Assembly (NCBI GenBank): GCA_965200885.1
Contig: OZ241737.1
Span: forward strand, 2,604,001 to 2,668,000
DNA: 64,000 bases
Source: MPNP01 sp026710155
GTDB taxonomy: Bacteria; Pseudomonadota; Alphaproteobacteria; Rhodobacterales; Rhodobacteraceae
Direction: 5' to 3'
Shown: positions 35,682 to 45,973 of the stretch, piece by piece
Position numbering within the stretch: position 1 is the stretch's first letter
Layout: every line of letters starts with the position of its first letter
Notes under the pieces: generated by a model
Told to the model about the DNA's origin: nothing
The model's input: the letters and a program-made list of their open reading frames with translations, nothing else
The model's database searches: none
Program-made: the position numbers and the translations under genes

Positions 35682-36096
35682 TGTCGTGTGTCCGTATTGA
35701 AAAATGCTGCTGCCGAATTGTCTGCTCAAGGGCAGCAAACAGGCTTGACTTTCAGGAGGTCAACAACAACCATCAAATTGTCCAGGATATTGAATAATAC
35801 CAATGCAGCTAATTCAAAGACTCATAGCCCTCAACCAACTATCTATTAAATTTGGAATCACAAAATCATCACAATTGGACTCTGTTACCGGGCTAAACTC
35901 CAATTAGATAAGGGTATCAAAAATTATATGATTATGATTGGCCTATTATTAATTGGTTGTATTAGTATAATTTGATACCTGAATAGTCACAAATGATGTA
36001 ATGACCAAATTCAAATCTACTTTACCCAGCATCCCAGTAAAAAAAATTACTGTTTAAAAAAGGGATGACAACACATATCTATACAATGGAGACAAT

Positions 36097-37818
36097 ATGG
36101 TAACATTTAAGGATTTTGGCCTAGATGCCAAAGTGTTAAATGCCATTGAAAAACTAGGTTATGATAAACCTACGGAAATTCAAGCACATACAATCGAACC
36201 TGCCATCAACGGTAGTGATATTCTCGGAATTGCCCAGACAGGAAGCGGAAAAACAGCAGCATTCCTGATCCCAATGATCAAGAAACTTGCCGAAGGGAGA
36301 GCAAAAGCCAGAATGCCCAGAGGACTTGTCATTACTCCCACGAGGGAACTTGCTGCCCAGATTTACGAGAATTTCAGCGGTCTTTCTGCCGATATCAAAT
36401 TGACCAGTACCCTCATCATTGGCGGTGTCTCTTATCAGGAACAGCAGAAAGACCTGAACACCGGGGTTGATATAATCATTGGCACACCAGGCAGGATTTA
36501 TGATCATCTGGAACGACAGAACGTGATGCTTCATGGAATCCAGTATCTGGTTATCGATGAAGCTGACAGAATGCTTGATGAGGGGTTTATACCCCAGATT
36601 GAAATGATCTGTTCCCGAACTTCCCCACGCCGCCAGACCCTATTTTACTCAGCCACCATGTATCCCGAAATAGAAAAGCTTGCAGATGATTTCCTGACAG
36701 ATCCCCTGCGGATAGAAGTCAGTCCACGAGCATCGGTATCCGATGATATAGAACAACTAGTTTTTATTGTCGATAAAGGCGGCCCAAGGGATTTATTCAA
36801 GCAGAAGCGCAATTTTCTGCGAAAGGTCATCACTCATTTTGGTGACAATCTTTCCAACGCCATAATCTTCAGTAATACCAAGAATCACGTTGATATTTTG
36901 CAAAAATCCATGAAATTTCATGGGTTCACAAGCGAATCCATTCATGGGGACCATACCCAATCTGTACGAACAGAAGCCCTGAATAAATTCAGAAACGGGG
37001 AAATTCAGTTCCTCATCGCTTCCGACGTGGCTTCACGTGGTTTGGATATTCCGCTCGTTTCCCATGTCATCAATCTTGATGTGCCCGTAAATCCGGAAGA
37101 TTACATTCATCGAATTGGTCGAACAGGCAGAGCCGGAAACAAGGGAACATCAGTGACCTTGTGCAGCAAAAAGGAACTCAATTCCCTCGATAGCATTGAA
37201 AAACTGATCTCCAAGCCGTTAAATAAGTTCAAATTGCTGCTCAAGGGCAAATCACAGGAATTGAGAATTGTTCCATTAAACCTGATTGATGGGAACAACG
37301 AGATGCATTCCGATGGAATGGAGAACATGGAAACCGAAGATATAGGGATTTCAACTGCCGAGGAAAATGAACCTGAATCACAAGGCAGGAAAAAGAAAAA
37401 GGGCAAACATAACAGGCGAAGAGAATCACCAAAACCGGTGGATCCTGAAATTGCTTCTAGTGCCGATGCCGGAGATGACAACATGGCGTCAGGTGAAGCA
37501 GTAGGTGATACTGGAGAAACTGAGGCAGCCAAACCTGTCCGAAGAAGGTGGTCCTATCGCAAGAAGGATTTGAATACGAGAACAACAAGAAGCGCTGCTG
37601 TCTCGGATAATGCTGTTGGCAAAACCAATGTCGAATCGGTTTCAGGAGAATCACCCGAACCTGAAGCCCAACTCAGCGAGCGGGAAAACAAGGGTGATTC
37701 CAGGAAAAAAGGTGCTGGTAAATCCGGTCAGGGGAGCTCCAAAAGGGGGAACAAGCAATCGAAAAACAGGGGGTTCGAGGGCCGGACGCCCGCTTTTGCA
37801 TATTATGATTTCGATTGA
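36097..37818 (+). CDS. DEAD-box ATP-dependent RNA helicase (RhlE-like)
   Basis: 573 residues. All helicase motifs are present in order: Q motif GYDKPTEIQ, AQTGSGKT, PTRELAAQ, GTPGR, DEAD, SAT, then SRGLDIP and HRIGRTGR, within about residues 1-375. A long polar tail of about 200 residues follows, rich in Glu, then Lys/Arg blocks (RKKKKGKHNRRRE), probably for RNA binding. Cytoplasmic; unwinds structured RNA in ribosome assembly or decay. GGAGA lies just before the ATG. It is convergent with the RNase J gene 21 bp away, an RNA-metabolism neighbourhood. Confidence 0.95.
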   Translation: MVTFKDFGLDAKVLNAIEKLGYDKPTEIQAHTIEPAINGSDILGIAQTGSGKTAAFLIPMIKKLAEGRAKARMPRGLVITPTRELAAQIYENFSGLSADIKLTSTLIIGGVSYQEQQKDLNTGVDIIIGTPGRIYDHLERQNVMLHGIQYLVIDEADRMLDEGFIPQIEMICSRTSPRRQTLFYSATMYPEIEKLADDFLTDPLRIEVSPRASVSDDIEQLVFIVDKGGPRDLFKQKRNFLRKVITHFGDNLSNAIIFSNTKNHVDILQKSMKFHGFTSESIHGDHTQSVRTEALNKFRNGEIQFLIASDVASRGLDIPLVSHVINLDVPVNPEDYIHRIGRTGRAGNKGTSVTLCSKKELNSLDSIEKLISKPLNKFKLLLKGKSQELRIVPLNLIDGNNEMHSDGMENMETEDIGISTAEENEPESQGRKKKKGKHNRRRESPKPVDPEIASSADAGDDNMASGEAVGDTGETEAAKPVRRRWSYRKKDLNTRTTRSAAVSDNAVGKTNVESVSGESPEPEAQLSERENKGDSRKKGAGKSGQGSSKRGNKQSKNRGFEGRTPAFAYYDFD

Positions 37819-37839
37819 TGGGTGGTATGAAACCTTGTC

Positions 37840-39495
37840 TTATCCGATGACTATGTGAATGACAGGTTTTTTATTGTAGAAATCCAGGCAAAATTTCCTG
37901 GCTGCCTTGCTCAGAATATCCTTTAACCTGGATTCATGTGCCAGTTGTTGTTTGGTGGATTGATTCAGCTTGTTCAGGATCACAGAAATCAATTCCTCCC
38001 GAAACTCCTCAAATGCATCCGGGTTGAGACCCGAACATTGAATGATTATTCCTTCCCGGTTTAACCTGCCGGATTTTCTTGACAGAAAAATCGAAACAAG
38101 TCCGTTATGTGCCATTCGCAATCTTTCCCTGATGGCATCACTTTTGAATCCGACAAGATCATTTCCATCAATACACAATCGTCCAATTTGTTCTTTTTCC
38201 GAATCAAGTAATTTCCCCTTGAGTACATCAACCATCGAACCGTTGGGTGCCACAATGGCATTGAAGCCTGCATCCATGGCTATCTCCGCATGCATCTTCA
38301 AATGCCTGTATTCTCCATGCATGGGAATAACCAGGTTGGGTACGACGAGTTTGTGGAGCTTCTCAAGATCTGTTTTGTTGGGGTGTCCCGATACATGATA
38401 AAGTCCCGAAGATTCATCAATGACATTGAGGCCCAGTTCGGCAAATCTATTTTGTATTTTGCCTACGGCCACTTCATTACCGGGAATGGTCTTGGAAGAA
38501 TAAATGATCGTGTCACCACGTTTTACCCTTAATCCTTTGAAAGAACCACCTGTGGACAATTGGGCTGTTGCGGCCCTCCCCTCACCCTGGCTTCCCGTTG
38601 CCAAGACAAGCAGGCTGTCTCTTGGCAAATTTCGTGCCTGGTCAATTGAAACCCGGTTGGGCAAATCCTCCAAAATTCCAACATCAATCGCATGGGATAT
38701 CAATCTGTTCATGGCTCGCCCGAGCAGGACCACTTTCCGCCCACAAAGTTCGGCTGCATGGGCTATCTGGTAAATCCTGGCAATGTGTGACGCAAAGGTC
38801 GTGGCAATCACCATTCCTTCACATTCCTGTACAAGTTGATCGAGATTTGTACCAATCGAGGACTCGGACCTGCCTCTTCCGGAAGTCAAGGCATTGGTGG
38901 AATCACATATCAGGGCCAGAATCTTCTCGCTGCATATTTCCTTCCACAATTCCTCTTCGAAGGACTCGCCAACAATCGGTTCATGATCTAACTTGAAATC
39001 ACCGGTATGAATAATTCGTCCATTGGGTGTATCAATGAGCAGGCTGGAGGATTCCGGTATTGAATGGGATATGGGTACATAGGAAACTTCAAATGGACCA
39101 GCCGTAATTTTATCCGGATAGATATCAACCGTGTGAAACCGACTTTGATTGCCTCCATATTCATCAATCCGATCCAAGGCAATTTGCCTGGAAAATTCAC
39201 GGGCATAGACTGGTACATCCAATTCATTGGTCAAAAAGGAGATGGCACCCAAATGATCCAAATGACCATGGGTTATGAAAATTGCCTCCACCCGGGATTT
39301 TCTTTCGACCAGCCAGGAAAAATCAGGGATTATAAGGTCCACACCCGGTGCCGTTGCCATGTCGGGAAACAAGACACCCGCATCCACTACAATGAACTGT
39401 TCCCTGTCTTTGGGACCATACCCGTAGACATACATGTTCATGCCGATTTCACCGGCACCTCCAAAGGGAAGGTATATCAATCTATGCTTGGTCAT
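37840..39495 (-). CDS. rnj: Ribonuclease J
   Basis: About 551 residues from the ATG at 39495, which overlaps coaX by 14 bp and gives the usual N-terminus with LPFGGAGEIGMNMYVYGYG. The metallo-beta-lactamase zinc motif THGHLDHLGA, the HTGDFKLDHEP motif and the beta-CASP segments (ATGSQGEGRAA, VSGHPNKTDLEKL) identify RNase J, which has 5'-to-3' exonuclease and endonuclease activity. The nuoN-birA-coaX-rnj order is a conserved alphaproteobacterial arrangement. Earlier in-frame ATGs at 39510 and a TTG-type start at 39537 lie deeper in coaX and are less likely. Confidence 0.95.
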   Translation of the reverse strand: MTKHRLIYLPFGGAGEIGMNMYVYGYGPKDREQFIVVDAGVLFPDMATAPGVDLIIPDFSWLVERKSRVEAIFITHGHLDHLGAISFLTNELDVPVYAREFSRQIALDRIDEYGGNQSRFHTVDIYPDKITAGPFEVSYVPISHSIPESSSLLIDTPNGRIIHTGDFKLDHEPIVGESFEEELWKEICSEKILALICDSTNALTSGRGRSESSIGTNLDQLVQECEGMVIATTFASHIARIYQIAHAAELCGRKVVLLGRAMNRLISHAIDVGILEDLPNRVSIDQARNLPRDSLLVLATGSQGEGRAATAQLSTGGSFKGLRVKRGDTIIYSSKTIPGNEVAVGKIQNRFAELGLNVIDESSGLYHVSGHPNKTDLEKLHKLVVPNLVIPMHGEYRHLKMHAEIAMDAGFNAIVAPNGSMVDVLKGKLLDSEKEQIGRLCIDGNDLVGFKSDAIRERLRMAHNGLVSIFLSRKSGRLNREGIIIQCSGLNPDAFEEFREELISVILNKLNQSTKQQLAHESRLKDILSKAARKFCLDFYNKKPVIHIVIG

Positions 39496-40267
39496 TCGTT
39501 CCAATGGCATTATAGTTGTAGATAACTGCAAGACCATGAATGGTCAGGTCTGCATCCAACTTGTCAAAAAGGTGATCGGCCCGGGCCAGGATCTTGGAAT
39601 AACCACCTGTCCCGACAACTTTCAAATCCCGTCCCTGCTCACCCTGAATTCTTCTGCATATACCCTCGACAAGACTCACATAGCCCCAGAAAATGCCCGA
39701 ATGCATGCAATCAAGTGTGTTTTTTCCAATGATCGTCGGAGGTATTTCAACACCCACATGCGGGAGTGCAGCGGCAGCTTCATGGAGAGCACGAAGTGAA
39801 AGATCAATTCCTGGGGAGATGACTCCTCCGATATAGGCCCCATCATTGTCAACAACATCAAATGTGGTGGCTGTTCCAAAATCAACAACAATCAAATCGC
39901 CACCAAACTGATCAAAGGCCGAGACGGTGTTCACAAGCCGATCCGTGCCTACATGAACACCCGAATCAATCCTGACTTCCACCGGCAAACGACAATTGCC
40001 GGTCCCTACCATGATGGGTTCCGTATGAAAATACTTTTGACATAGTTGTTCAAGGTTGAACAAAACCCCCGGAACAACGGAAGAGATGATGACCGCTTCA
40101 ATGTCCGGTATGCTTGCCTTTAATCCGATGAGGGGTTCCAACCAGACATAATATTCATCACTTGTTCTGGCGGTATAGGTGGAGCAGCGCCAACTTTCCA
40201 GGGTTGTGCTTCCCTCTACAATCGCAAATACGGTGTTTGTGTTTCCTACATCAATTGCCAACAACAT
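39482..40267 (-). CDS. coaX: Type III pantothenate kinase
   Basis: 261 residues. CoaX phosphorylates pantothenate, the first step of coenzyme A synthesis, and is not feedback-inhibited. The N-terminal phosphate loop LLAIDVGNTNTVFAI, GVHVGTDRLVNTVSAFD and DFGTATTFDVVD are diagnostic. The ATG at 40267 is chosen since GAGG lies 9 bp upstream and it overlaps the birA end by 17 bp; the longer upstream frame is unlikely. Confidence 0.95.
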   Translation of the reverse strand: MLLAIDVGNTNTVFAIVEGSTTLESWRCSTYTARTSDEYYVWLEPLIGLKASIPDIEAVIISSVVPGVLFNLEQLCQKYFHTEPIMVGTGNCRLPVEVRIDSGVHVGTDRLVNTVSAFDQFGGDLIVVDFGTATTFDVVDNDGAYIGGVISPGIDLSLRALHEAAAALPHVGVEIPPTIIGKNTLDCMHSGIFWGYVSLVEGICRRIQGEQGRDLKVVGTGGYSKILARADHLFDKLDADLTIHGLAVIYNYNAIGTNDQA

Positions 40268-41015
40268 CTTTCGAATCCTCAAAAAACATATCACCTGCCG
40301 AGAAATGCCTGATACCATCCGGGGTCACAACGATAGCCCTGCCATCATGGTCAATGCCTTCGAATATTCCCCTTGTTTCAACCTTGCCATGTCTGAAGAA
40401 AATCCATTTTCCCAAATCAAACGCCCTTTCAAGCCATAATTCACGAATACGCCAAAATCCATAAGAATGATAGACCTTCTCGTATTTATTTACTTTTTGA
40501 ATCAACCCGTGCAGGAATTCCCTGCTGGAAATATCACAACCTGTCATTTGTGCAATACTACCCGGATCATATTTCCTGGCGGGTAAATCTTCCAGGGCCG
40601 GAACCTCATGGAGATTGACACCAAATCCAGTAATCAAATAATTCTCATCCGACTGCCGGTTATTTTCCAACAGGATACCCGCAACCTTCTTTCTGGCCAA
40701 AATGACATCATTGGGCCATTTCAAATAAAAATCATGCTTGAATTCGGTAAAGACACACAGTGTTTCATGAAGAGCCAATCCGGCCAGAAATGATCTCAGG
40801 GGAATGTAACGCAAGGGTTCACTGGGTTTTTGAAGGTGGGTTGCAAAAAAATTTTTTGAACCGGAATGCCAGTTTCGGCCTGATCTGCCTCGACCCCTCG
40901 TTTGGGTTTTCGCCCAAATCCAAAGGGGCTTGGTAAATTCTGAAATATGCCTTGCTGCTTCCGAATTGGTACTTTCCAACCTTTCAAAACTAAGAATTTC
41001 GCAATTTCTCTCCAA
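40251..41015 (-). CDS. birA: Biotin--[acetyl-CoA-carboxylase] ligase
   Basis: 254 residues. The biotinyl-AMP loop GRGRSGRNWHS and the KWPNDVILARKKVAGILLEN region are conserved. It lacks an N-terminal DNA-binding domain, so it is a pure ligase and not a repressor. The start appears to be a TTG at 41015 with AGGA seven bases upstream; the nearby ATG at 41020 is out of frame. It should biotinylate AccB and the carrier protein of the pxp cluster. Confidence 0.94.
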   Translation of the reverse strand: MERNCEILSFERLESTNSEAARHISEFTKPLWIWAKTQTRGRGRSGRNWHSGSKNFFATHLQKPSEPLRYIPLRSFLAGLALHETLCVFTEFKHDFYLKWPNDVILARKKVAGILLENNRQSDENYLITGFGVNLHEVPALEDLPARKYDPGSIAQMTGCDISSREFLHGLIQKVNKYEKVYHSYGFWRIRELWLERAFDLGKWIFFRHGKVETRGIFEGIDHDGRAIVVTPDGIRHFSAGDMFFEDSKDVVGN

Positions 41016-41024
41016 ATCATTTTC

Positions 41025-42464
41025 CTAGTTGAACAACATGCCTGTTGCTGCCTGACTGAAATCGATGATTCCAAACAGGTTGGCCACACCAACGATTACA
41101 AAGACACCTGAAAGTACCAGTGTAATCAGTGATGTCCTGGTCATGTCATCATCAAGACTTTCACCCTCTTCACCAAAATACATCAAATACACAAGGCGCA
41201 GATAGTAATAGGCACCAATCACCGAAGCTATGGCCCCGCCAAGTGCCAACCAATACATGTCAACCTCGATTACGGCCAGAAAGACATAGAGTTTGGCGAA
41301 GAAACCAATCAGGGGAACAATCCCGGCCAGCGAAAACATTAACAGCAATAGAGAAAAGGCCTGAATCGGAGCCTGCCTGGAGTACATGCCAAGCGAGTAT
41401 ATGTCGGATACGGGTCGGCCGCCCTTGCGCATCGAAAGAATGAAGGCAAAGGTGCCCAAATTCATGATCGTGTAGATCACCATGTAAATCAGCATGGCCT
41501 GAAATCCCTTTTCCGTTCCCGATGCAATCCCCATGAGGGCATACCCCATATGGGCAATGGAGGAATAGGCCATCAGACGCTTGATGTCAATCTGACCAAT
41601 GGCTGCTATGGAGCCCAGGAACATGGATACAAAGGCAATTCCGCCAACGATCAGTTGCCAATCATCGGCAACCGGGCCAAAGGCTTCCATCAACAACCTG
41701 GCAAAAAGGATCATGGCAGCAACCTTGGGTGCCGTGGCCAGGAAGAGGGTGACAGGTGTCGGTGACCCTTCGTATACATCCGGTGCCCACATGTGGAAGG
41801 GTGCTGCCGAAACCTTGAAGGCCAATCCCACGATCAGGAAGGCCAATCCAAACAGTAATCCAACCGATGTTTCACCGTCTGATATGGCCTCCGATATACC
41901 ACTCATCAACGTTGTTCCGGAGAAACCGTAGGTAAGGGAAGCACCATACAGAAGCAGGCCCGAAGACAATGCCCCCAGAACAAAATACTTCAAGCCCGCC
42001 TCGGTTGATTTCGAGTGGTTCCGATGGAATGCGGCAAGCACATAGAGTGACAGCGATTGCAACTCAATGCCCATATACAAAACCATCAAGCCTTGCGCCG
42101 AAACCATGATCATCATTCCCAGAACGGCAAATACCACCAGTATCGGGAATTCGAACTTGAGAATCCTTTCCTTCTCAAGGTAATCCCGGCTCAACAGGAG
42201 AACCACTGCCGAGGACAGGGCAATGACCACTTTAGCAAATCGTGAGAAACCGTCATCGACAAAGGCCCCTCCAAAGGCCTGTTTCGTTCCTGTGGTTGCC
42301 AGGCCAATCCAAAGGCTCAGACCTACCAGAAAAATGCTCGTCAGCCATACCAGCGCCGTTCCAGTCTTCTGGGTATTGGAGAAGACAGCCCAGATCAAGG
42401 CAGCCAAACCGTAGGTTGCCAGTACCAGTTCAGGTAGTATCGTTGTCAGATCACTTGGAAACAT
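41025..42464 (-). CDS. nuoN: NADH-quinone oxidoreductase subunit N
   Basis: 479-residue antiporter-like membrane subunit of complex I, with about 14 helices. The conserved YSSIAHMGYALMGIASGTEKG and KVSAAPFHMWAPDVYEGSPT segments carry the lysine residues of the proton channel. Last gene of the nuo operon; the birA TTG start follows within 10 bp, so birA-coaX-rnj may be read through from nuo. Confidence 0.98.
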   Translation of the reverse strand: MFPSDLTTILPELVLATYGLAALIWAVFSNTQKTGTALVWLTSIFLVGLSLWIGLATTGTKQAFGGAFVDDGFSRFAKVVIALSSAVVLLLSRDYLEKERILKFEFPILVVFAVLGMMIMVSAQGLMVLYMGIELQSLSLYVLAAFHRNHSKSTEAGLKYFVLGALSSGLLLYGASLTYGFSGTTLMSGISEAISDGETSVGLLFGLAFLIVGLAFKVSAAPFHMWAPDVYEGSPTPVTLFLATAPKVAAMILFARLLMEAFGPVADDWQLIVGGIAFVSMFLGSIAAIGQIDIKRLMAYSSIAHMGYALMGIASGTEKGFQAMLIYMVIYTIMNLGTFAFILSMRKGGRPVSDIYSLGMYSRQAPIQAFSLLLLMFSLAGIVPLIGFFAKLYVFLAVIEVDMYWLALGGAIASVIGAYYYLRLVYLMYFGEEGESLDDDMTRTSLITLVLSGVFVIVGVANLFGIIDFSQAATGMLFN

Positions 42465-42490
42465 ATCAATAAACCAAGACTATAAATCCA

Positions 42491-44008
42491 TCATTTCGGC
42501 AGGGAGGCAAGGACATGATTTTTCAATTCCATGACTGCAGGACCGGTGATGTCGGTAACCAGGGAGGGATAAACGCCCAAAAGCAAAGTCATGATGATCA
42601 AGGGCGCAAATACGAGTTTCTCCCTGCTGCTCAAATCCCGAACCCCAGCCAGGGAGGCCTTGACCAGATCACCAAGCACAACCCGCCTGAATACCCACAA
42701 GGCATAAGCGGCTGAGAGTATGACTCCAGTCGTGGCAAAAAAGGCAGCCCAGGTATTGACCTGAAAGATTCCTGTCAAGGTTAAAAATTCACCAACAAAA
42801 CCACTTGTACCGGGAAGACCAACATTGGCAAGGGTGAAGAACATGAAACCAAGGGCATAAACAGGCATTTTAATTACCAGTCCGCCATAATCAGCTATCT
42901 GTCTGGTATGCATCTGGTCGTAAACAACACCGACACAGAGGAACAGGGCACCGGAAATCAACCCGTGTGACAGCATCTGGAAGATGGCTCCTTCCAGGCC
43001 CTGATGGGTAAACGAGAAAATTCCGATGGTGACAAACCCCATATGGGCAACGGACGAATAGGCAATCAGTTTTTTGATATCCTCCTGCATCATCGCAACC
43101 AGCGAGGTGTAGATGATGGCAATGACACTGAGCCAAATCACGAAATCAGCGAAAATCTCCGAAGCGATGGGAAACATGGGCAGACTGAATCGAAGAAAGC
43201 CATAGCCACCCATTTTCAGAAGGATTGCAGCCAGAATGACCGATCCTCCGGTTGGTGCCTCGACATGGGCATCCGGCAACCAGGTATGAAAGGGCCACAT
43301 CGGCAATTTGACTGCAAAGGAAGCAAAAAAGGCCAGCCACAACAGGGACTGGATGCCACCAATCAGGTCCCAGCCCGGAAACGGGAGGGGCAAATGGGAA
43401 AATTCGTGGGTAAGGAGTACCTCGATGTCAGTGGTTCCGGCATCAACCCACATGTAGATCATTGCGATAAGCATCAGGATGGAACCAAGAAGCGTATACA
43501 GGAAAAACTTGAAGGTTGCATAGAGTTTCCGCTCTCCGCCCCAGATGCCTATAATCAGGAACATGGGGATCAGGCCGGCTTCAAAGAAAAAGTAGAACAG
43601 GACCAGATCAAGGGAACAAAATACCCCGATCATGAATGTTTCCAACACCAGAAAGGAAATCATGAATTCCTTGATTCGATGCTCCACCTTCCAGCAGGCA
43701 AGCACTGTGATCGGCATCAGGAACGTTGTCAGGACAATGAACAGGACACTGATGCCATCAACCCCCAATTTGTATCTGAGGCCAAACAGCCAGGTGTATT
43801 CCTCAACAAATTGAAACCCTTCCACTTCAGGTTCAAAACCCAAAATCAGAAACAGTGAAATCAGAAACGTTGCACCTGTTGCCACCAGGGCCAAAAACTT
43901 GATGTTCTTGGCTGCGGTTGCTTCCTCCCCCCGAATGAAGAACATCATGATGAGGGCAGCGATAAAAGGGGTAAAGGTAATTACCGTAAGGAGGTTATTC
44001 ATGTTCAA
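42491..44008 (-). CDS. nuoM: NADH-quinone oxidoreductase subunit M
   Basis: 505-residue antiporter-like membrane subunit of complex I. FAVKLPMWPFHTWLPDAHVEAP and AYSSVAHMGFVTIGIFSFTHQG are the family signatures for proton translocation. The start overlaps the nuoL stop by 4 bp (ATGA). Confidence 0.98.
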   Translation of the reverse strand: MNMNNLLTVITFTPFIAALIMMFFIRGEEATAAKNIKFLALVATGATFLISLFLILGFEPEVEGFQFVEEYTWLFGLRYKLGVDGISVLFIVLTTFLMPITVLACWKVEHRIKEFMISFLVLETFMIGVFCSLDLVLFYFFFEAGLIPMFLIIGIWGGERKLYATFKFFLYTLLGSILMLIAMIYMWVDAGTTDIEVLLTHEFSHLPLPFPGWDLIGGIQSLLWLAFFASFAVKLPMWPFHTWLPDAHVEAPTGGSVILAAILLKMGGYGFLRFSLPMFPIASEIFADFVIWLSVIAIIYTSLVAMMQEDIKKLIAYSSVAHMGFVTIGIFSFTHQGLEGAIFQMLSHGLISGALFLCVGVVYDQMHTRQIADYGGLVIKMPVYALGFMFFTLANVGLPGTSGFVGEFLTLTGIFQVNTWAAFFATTGVILSAAYALWVFRRVVLGDLVKASLAGVRDLSSREKLVFAPLIIMTLLLGVYPSLVTDITGPAVMELKNHVLASLPK

Positions 44009-45969
44009 TGACCTCCGAACAGTACAACATAGACAATTATTGCGCCCATCCCCAACACGATCATCAAGGCATAGTGGAATAGATAACCCGATTGCAACCT
44101 GACTGCCAATTGGGTCAATGCCGGTACACTGCGTTTGGCAACAAGATGCAAGACACCGTCAATGGTCTTGCCATCACCTACTTTCCACAGGAAGGTTCCC
44201 AACCACTTGGCCGGTCTGACCAGGGTTGTTTCGTAAATTTCATCAAAGTACCACTTGTTGAGAAGGAACAGGTAAAGGGGCCGTTGGGACCTCGCCAGGG
44301 CTGCAGGCAAATCCGGGGACTTGATATAAAACAGCCATGACAGACCAAATCCCAACAGCATGGCAACAAAAGGTGATGCCTTGACCCAACCAGGGACATG
44401 ATGGGCATCATGAAGAACATGGTTGTCAGCCCCGACAAAAACCGAAGGTCCAAAGAAATCCTCGACATGATAACCAAAAAAATCCGGATACCACAGCATT
44501 CCGGCAAAGACTGATCCCAAAGCCAGAACGATCAGGGGTATCAGCATTGACCAACGGGATTCGTGAGCATGCGAATGGATCTCCCTGTTGCCTTTCTCTG
44601 CTCCATAAAAGGTCATGAAAATCAGGCGCCAGGAGTAGAAACTTGTCATTGCGGCAGCAACCAGCAACAAAACGAACGCCATCAGACCTGTTTCACTGGC
44701 TGCAGCAAAGGTCGATTCAACTATGGCATCCTTGGAGAGGAAACCGGCAAAACCGATCTGGGTCAAGGGAACACCTAAACCCGTAATGGCCAATGTTCCG
44801 ATCATCATGGTCCAGAAAGTAATCGGAATCCTTGATCGAAGTCCTCCATAGTTGCGCATGTCCTGTTCATGATGCATGGCATGGATTATGGAACCAGCAC
44901 CCAAAAACAACAATGCCTTGAAGAAGGCGTGCGTAAACAGATGGAACATCGCAGCTTGGTATACACCTACACCGGCAGCAGCAAACATGTATCCCAACTG
45001 GGAACAGGTGGAATAGGCTATGACTCTTTTGATGTCATTCTGGACCAATCCCACACTGGCTGCAAAAAGAGCCGTGATGGCTCCTATGACAGTGATTAAT
45101 GCCAGTGCGACGGGTGCGAATTCATAGAGTGGGGACATTCTGCAAACAAGGAAAACACCAGCCGTTACCATCGTGGCCGCATGGATCAATGCCGAGACTG
45201 GAGTCGGGCCCTCCATCGCATCCGGTAGCCAGGTATGCAGGAAAAGCTGGGCTGATTTGCCCGCGGCACCGACGAACAAAAGAATGCCGGCAAGCTCGGC
45301 GGCATTGACTTCCATCCACAGGAACCCGATGGTTCTTTGGGATAAGCTCTCGGCCTGGGCAAAAACATCATCAAGTAGAACCGAACCGGTAAGGGTGAAC
45401 AGGGCAAATATGCCCAACGCCATCCCAAAATCACCAACCCTGTTGACGATAAAGGCCTTGATGGCTGCAGCATTGGCCGAGGGTTTGCGATAATAGAAAC
45501 CGATGAGCAGATAGGAAGCGACGCCGACACCTTCCCAGCCAAAAAACAATTGTATCAGGTTGTTTGATGTAACCAGGGCCAGCATGGCAAAGGTGAAAAA
45601 GGAAAGATAGGCAAAGAAACGGGGTTTGTAACTCTCATTTTCCTTCCATTGTGGATCGCCGTGCATATATCCGATACTGTAGAGATGGACGAGGGCCGAA
45701 ACAGTGGTTACCACGACCAGCATCACACAGGTCAAACGGTCCAGCCGTATCGACCAGTTGGATATGAAATTGTCACTTTCGATAAAGGTAAATATCTGGG
45801 TTACCTGGGTTTGGCCATTGAAGGTGAAGAACACAATCCAGCTCAACACAGCCGACAGAAACAACAGACCCGTGGCTGAATAGATTGCTATTCTTTCACC
45901 ATAGAGATGATGACCGAAACCACTTGTCAAGGCACCCAGCAAAGGGCTGAAGAGAATGATCAATTCCAC
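44005..45969 (-). CDS. nuoL: NADH-quinone oxidoreductase subunit L
   Basis: 654-residue, largest membrane subunit of complex I. It has the antiporter-like core (LFLHTWLPDAMEGPTPVSALIH, AYSTCSQLGYMFAAAGVG) and the long C-terminal lateral helix with a final membrane anchor. It completes the proton-pumping arm with NuoM and NuoN. It follows nuoK by 4 bp. Confidence 0.98.
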   Translation of the reverse strand: MELIILFSPLLGALTSGFGHHLYGERIAIYSATGLLFLSAVLSWIVFFTFNGQTQVTQIFTFIESDNFISNWSIRLDRLTCVMLVVVTTVSALVHLYSIGYMHGDPQWKENESYKPRFFAYLSFFTFAMLALVTSNNLIQLFFGWEGVGVASYLLIGFYYRKPSANAAAIKAFIVNRVGDFGMALGIFALFTLTGSVLLDDVFAQAESLSQRTIGFLWMEVNAAELAGILLFVGAAGKSAQLFLHTWLPDAMEGPTPVSALIHAATMVTAGVFLVCRMSPLYEFAPVALALITVIGAITALFAASVGLVQNDIKRVIAYSTCSQLGYMFAAAGVGVYQAAMFHLFTHAFFKALLFLGAGSIIHAMHHEQDMRNYGGLRSRIPITFWTMMIGTLAITGLGVPLTQIGFAGFLSKDAIVESTFAAASETGLMAFVLLLVAAAMTSFYSWRLIFMTFYGAEKGNREIHSHAHESRWSMLIPLIVLALGSVFAGMLWYPDFFGYHVEDFFGPSVFVGADNHVLHDAHHVPGWVKASPFVAMLLGFGLSWLFYIKSPDLPAALARSQRPLYLFLLNKWYFDEIYETTLVRPAKWLGTFLWKVGDGKTIDGVLHLVAKRSVPALTQLAVRLQSGYLFHYALMIVLGMGAIIVYVVLFGGH

Positions 45970-45973
45970 TTTG

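Larger units (their letters stand above)
34499..35990. mobile_element. IS66-like non-autonomous element with cargo gene, 8-bp target duplication
   Basis: Left end GTAACTATTCAGGTACC at 34499 and right end GATACCTGAATAGTCAC ending at 35990 are inverted repeats. They are flanked by a perfect 8-bp direct repeat AAATGATG (34491-34498 and 35991-35998). IS66-family elements typically have GTAA ends and 8-bp duplications. No transposase gene is inside. The left 170 bp match the MITE at 32452-32625, including a second inward copy of the end (34951-34966). The rest is GC-rich DNA carrying the poly-C secreted-protein gene, then AT-rich DNA. I read it as a cargo-carrying unit that moved with transposase supplied elsewhere. 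Confidence 0.65.

Noticed and set aside
43004..43858. 284-codon plus-strand frame opposite nuoM
   Set aside because: Antisense shadow of a membrane-protein gene; no family signatures and no ribosome site.
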